A stretch of DNA of 7,504 bases from CBDUQP01 sp965369385 (GTDB lineage Bacteria > Planctomycetota > Phycisphaerae > SM23-33), in NCBI GenBank assembly GCA_965369385.1, contig CBDUQP010000150.1:1-7504 (forward strand), in the 5' to 3' direction. The notes under the pieces are model-generated. The model searched no databases. It had not been told where the DNA came from and was given only the letters and a program-made list of their open reading frames with translations. The translations under genes were made by a program, and so were the position numbers. Of this stretch, positions 6,636 to 7,504 are shown piece after piece; the stretch's first letter is position 1, and each line of letters starts with the position of its first letter.

Positions 6636-6689
6636 CGGCATTACACCCCCGCAGGTTTCTTTGCCTTGACGGCCTCCCGGTAATGCCGC
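6635..6689. terminator. Candidate terminator stem across convergent gene ends
   Basis: GCGGCATTAC (6635-6644) and GTAATGCCGC (6680-6689) are exact inverted copies separated by 35 bases. With a bulge, GGCT (6626-6629) and AGCC (6690-6693) can extend the pairing. The stem joins the last bases of the transporter gene to the 3' end of the lipoprotein gene, whose stop codons are only 5 bp apart. A shared terminator therefore has to overlap coding sequence. The long loop and lack of a T tract keep confidence modest. Confidence 0.35.
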
Positions 6690-7222
6690 AGCCGGTCTTC
6701 CGGAGACGTTGATCTATACTCGATTTCCGCCCAACGCAGCAAATGCCCGTCGGCCTTGTTGAATTTCAAGGCAATCATCTTGCCGTATTCCCCGAATCGC
6801 AATGCGCCAACAAGTGAACCGGGAGTCGCACCGGGAACCAGCAGCGCAGCGGTGGGAGTTTTCGACTTGGCAGATATTCTTGGCGAGCTACCGCCCTTGC
6901 CGGCCTCAATTAAAGAATCGTCAGGAAACGGAACAACCAGGCCCTCGTCCAGTCGGTTCACCGGCGTCAACTGCACCCCCAGCTTTGCCTCTACATTCGT
7001 CGCATTCACCTCGTGCAGAACTCCAGTGCTCTCGTAGTGCTCGAGCAGACGCAGCACGGCCTTGAATCTGGCAAAATCCGACTCCGCATCCCTGACTTGC
7101 CCAAGAAGCTTCTGCGTGCGGTCGCCGCATCCGCCGGCAAACACACACATCGCCGCCAGCATTGCCAACGTCACAAGACTGCGAGCCACCACCAACCTGT
7201 GCATGCCTGCCACACGGGACAT
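6641..7222 (-). CDS. Putative small lipoprotein of unknown family
   Basis: This 193-residue protein belongs to no family I recognise. I start it at the ATG at 7222, which is preceded by GGAG with six bases between; an in-frame TTG at 7234 lies upstream of that site and is rejected. Residues 1-31 form a signal sequence (RLVVARS basic part, LVTLAMLAAMCVF core) ending in AGGC, so Cys32 is a likely lipidation site. The mature part begins with a charged, probably helical stretch (about 36-64, RTQKLLGQVRDAESDFARFK), possibly a short coiled coil. A proline/serine-rich middle (about 95-125) and a final mixed segment ending in a helix (about 169-193, SPEDRLRHYREAVKAKK) follow. It has no visible enzyme motif. 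It is probably anchored to an envelope membrane. It converges tightly on the EamA transporter gene, which gives no functional clue. A TTGACA on the minus strand (7284-7279) lacks a fitting -10 box. Confidence 0.72.
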   Translation of the reverse strand: MSRVAGMHRLVVARSLVTLAMLAAMCVFAGGCGDRTQKLLGQVRDAESDFARFKAVLRLLEHYESTGVLHEVNATNVEAKLGVQLTPVNRLDEGLVVPFPDDSLIEAGKGGSSPRISAKSKTPTAALLVPGATPGSLVGALRFGEYGKMIALKFNKADGHLLRWAEIEYRSTSPEDRLRHYREAVKAKKPAGV

Positions 7223-7360
7223 ACGTATCTCCAATCATTCATTCAGACGCCAGACAGCCTCCCAAAACAGTGCTTCCGTGTCAAGCCTTGTGCGAGGAGC
7301 AGCCAGCATCTCTATCAAGCTAAAATGGGGACTGTCTCCAATGGCACTGCCGTCTGTTTT

Positions 7361-7418
7361 GTTGGTCGTTCGGGCCGAATGGTCCGATGGGCAGTAAGCC
7401 GGGGTGTGACCGACCAAC
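7361..7418. repeat. Nested inverted repeats, possible structured RNA or element end
   Basis: GTTGGTCG (7361-7368) and CGACCAAC (7411-7418) can form an 8-bp stem. The 42-base interior starts with the palindrome TTCGG-G-CCGAA (7369-7379). A further purine/C-rich imperfect palindrome, GGGAGGGAACCCCC, follows at about 7420-7433. Together they could fold into a multi-stem structure. I cannot assign it to a known RNA class. Confidence 0.3.
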
Positions 7419-7462
7419 GGGAGGGAACCCCCGGAAACGGCCCCAAAACTGTGCAATCGGGA

Positions 7463-7499
7463 ACATGGGTAACATTTTAGTCCTGGCACATGGGTAACA
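7463..7499. mobile_element. 25-bp-period direct repeat, probable insertion-sequence terminus
   Basis: ACATGGGTAACA occurs at 7463-7474 and again at 7488-7499, exactly 25 bp apart, and the bases after each copy are also alike (TTTT versus CATT). On the minus strand each copy reads TGTTACCCATGT. Repeated short transposase-binding motifs starting TGTTAC near an edge are characteristic of IS21- and IS481-type elements. The window stops 5 bases later, so no transposase gene or opposite end can be seen. Confidence 0.45.
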
Positions 7500-7504
7500 C
7501 ATTG

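Larger units (their letters stand above)
7223..7504. other. Gene-free, repeat-rich right end
   Basis: No open frame here has family resemblance or a good ribosome site. It holds several inverted repeats: GTTGGTCG/CGACCAAC at 7361-7368/7411-7418, TTCGG-G-CCGAA at 7369-7379, and an imperfect GGGGAC-T-GTCTCC at 7327-7339. A spaced direct repeat lies at 7463-7499. The whole stretch from about 7325 to the window end looks like a structured intergenic repeat or the edge of a mobile element rather than coding DNA. Confidence 0.55.

Noticed and set aside
7223..7234. TTG start for the small lipoprotein
   Set aside because: The GGAG ribosome site overlaps and follows this codon and is correctly spaced for the ATG at 7222 instead.
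7279..7284. Perfect TTGACA on the minus strand upstream of the lipoprotein
   Set aside because: No acceptable -10 hexamer occurs at 15-19 bp downstream.
7235..7489. 84-codon minus-strand frame at the right end
   Set aside because: It covers the inverted and direct repeats, has no convincing ribosome site, and reads like translated intergenic repeat.

Overview
The window looks like a chromosomal segment from a bacterium of the PVC group (Planctomycetota, Lentisphaerota, Kiritimatiellota or a relative). The main clue is a prepilin-like protein with an FTLIELLVVIAIIAIL head and a late FVDGH motif, a type greatly expanded in those phyla. It sits beside a very large secreted glycoside hydrolase, in moderately GC-rich DNA with hairpin-rich spacers. 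No rRNA, tRNA or other phylogenetic marker is present, so the assignment is an inference.

Layout from left to right. Positions 1-431 hold no credible gene. They carry a cluster of GC-rich hairpins, two of which are inverted copies of each other about 200 bp apart. A prepilin-like pseudopilin gene follows (432-1178, minus). It is divergent from a secreted, multidomain clan GH-A glycoside hydrolase gene (1396-4068, plus). The 217-bp divergent spacer carries a good sigma-70-type promoter for the hydrolase (TTGACA, 17 bp, TACACT). An inverted-repeat operator candidate lies just downstream of the predicted transcription start, as expected for a repressor-controlled, probably sugar-inducible enzyme. 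The hydrolase converges on a gene for an exported Ntn-type C45-like acyltransferase/amidase (4131-5420, minus). A perfect 15-bp inverted repeat between them is probably a bidirectional terminator.

The C45 gene is divergent from an EamA/DMT-type 10-helix membrane transporter (5655-6635, plus). That 234-bp spacer has a candidate promoter followed by a perfect 8+8 bp palindrome. The transporter converges, with only 5 bp between stop codons, on a small lipoprotein of unknown family (6641-7222, minus). The last 280 bp hold no credible gene but have several inverted repeats and a 12-bp direct repeat with 25-bp periodicity. These look like the edge of an insertion sequence or intergenic repeat that continues beyond the window.

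The genes alternate in direction, so each is probably transcribed alone or with genes outside the window. A plausible joint theme is outer-envelope and extracellular polysaccharide use: secreted glycosidase, prepilin-like surface protein, exported amidase and a metabolite transporter. This is inferred from neighbourhood only. I see no clearly new multi-gene system. The least ordinary items are the regulated glycosidase of unclear family, the exported C45-like enzyme with unknown substrate, and the structured spacer elements.
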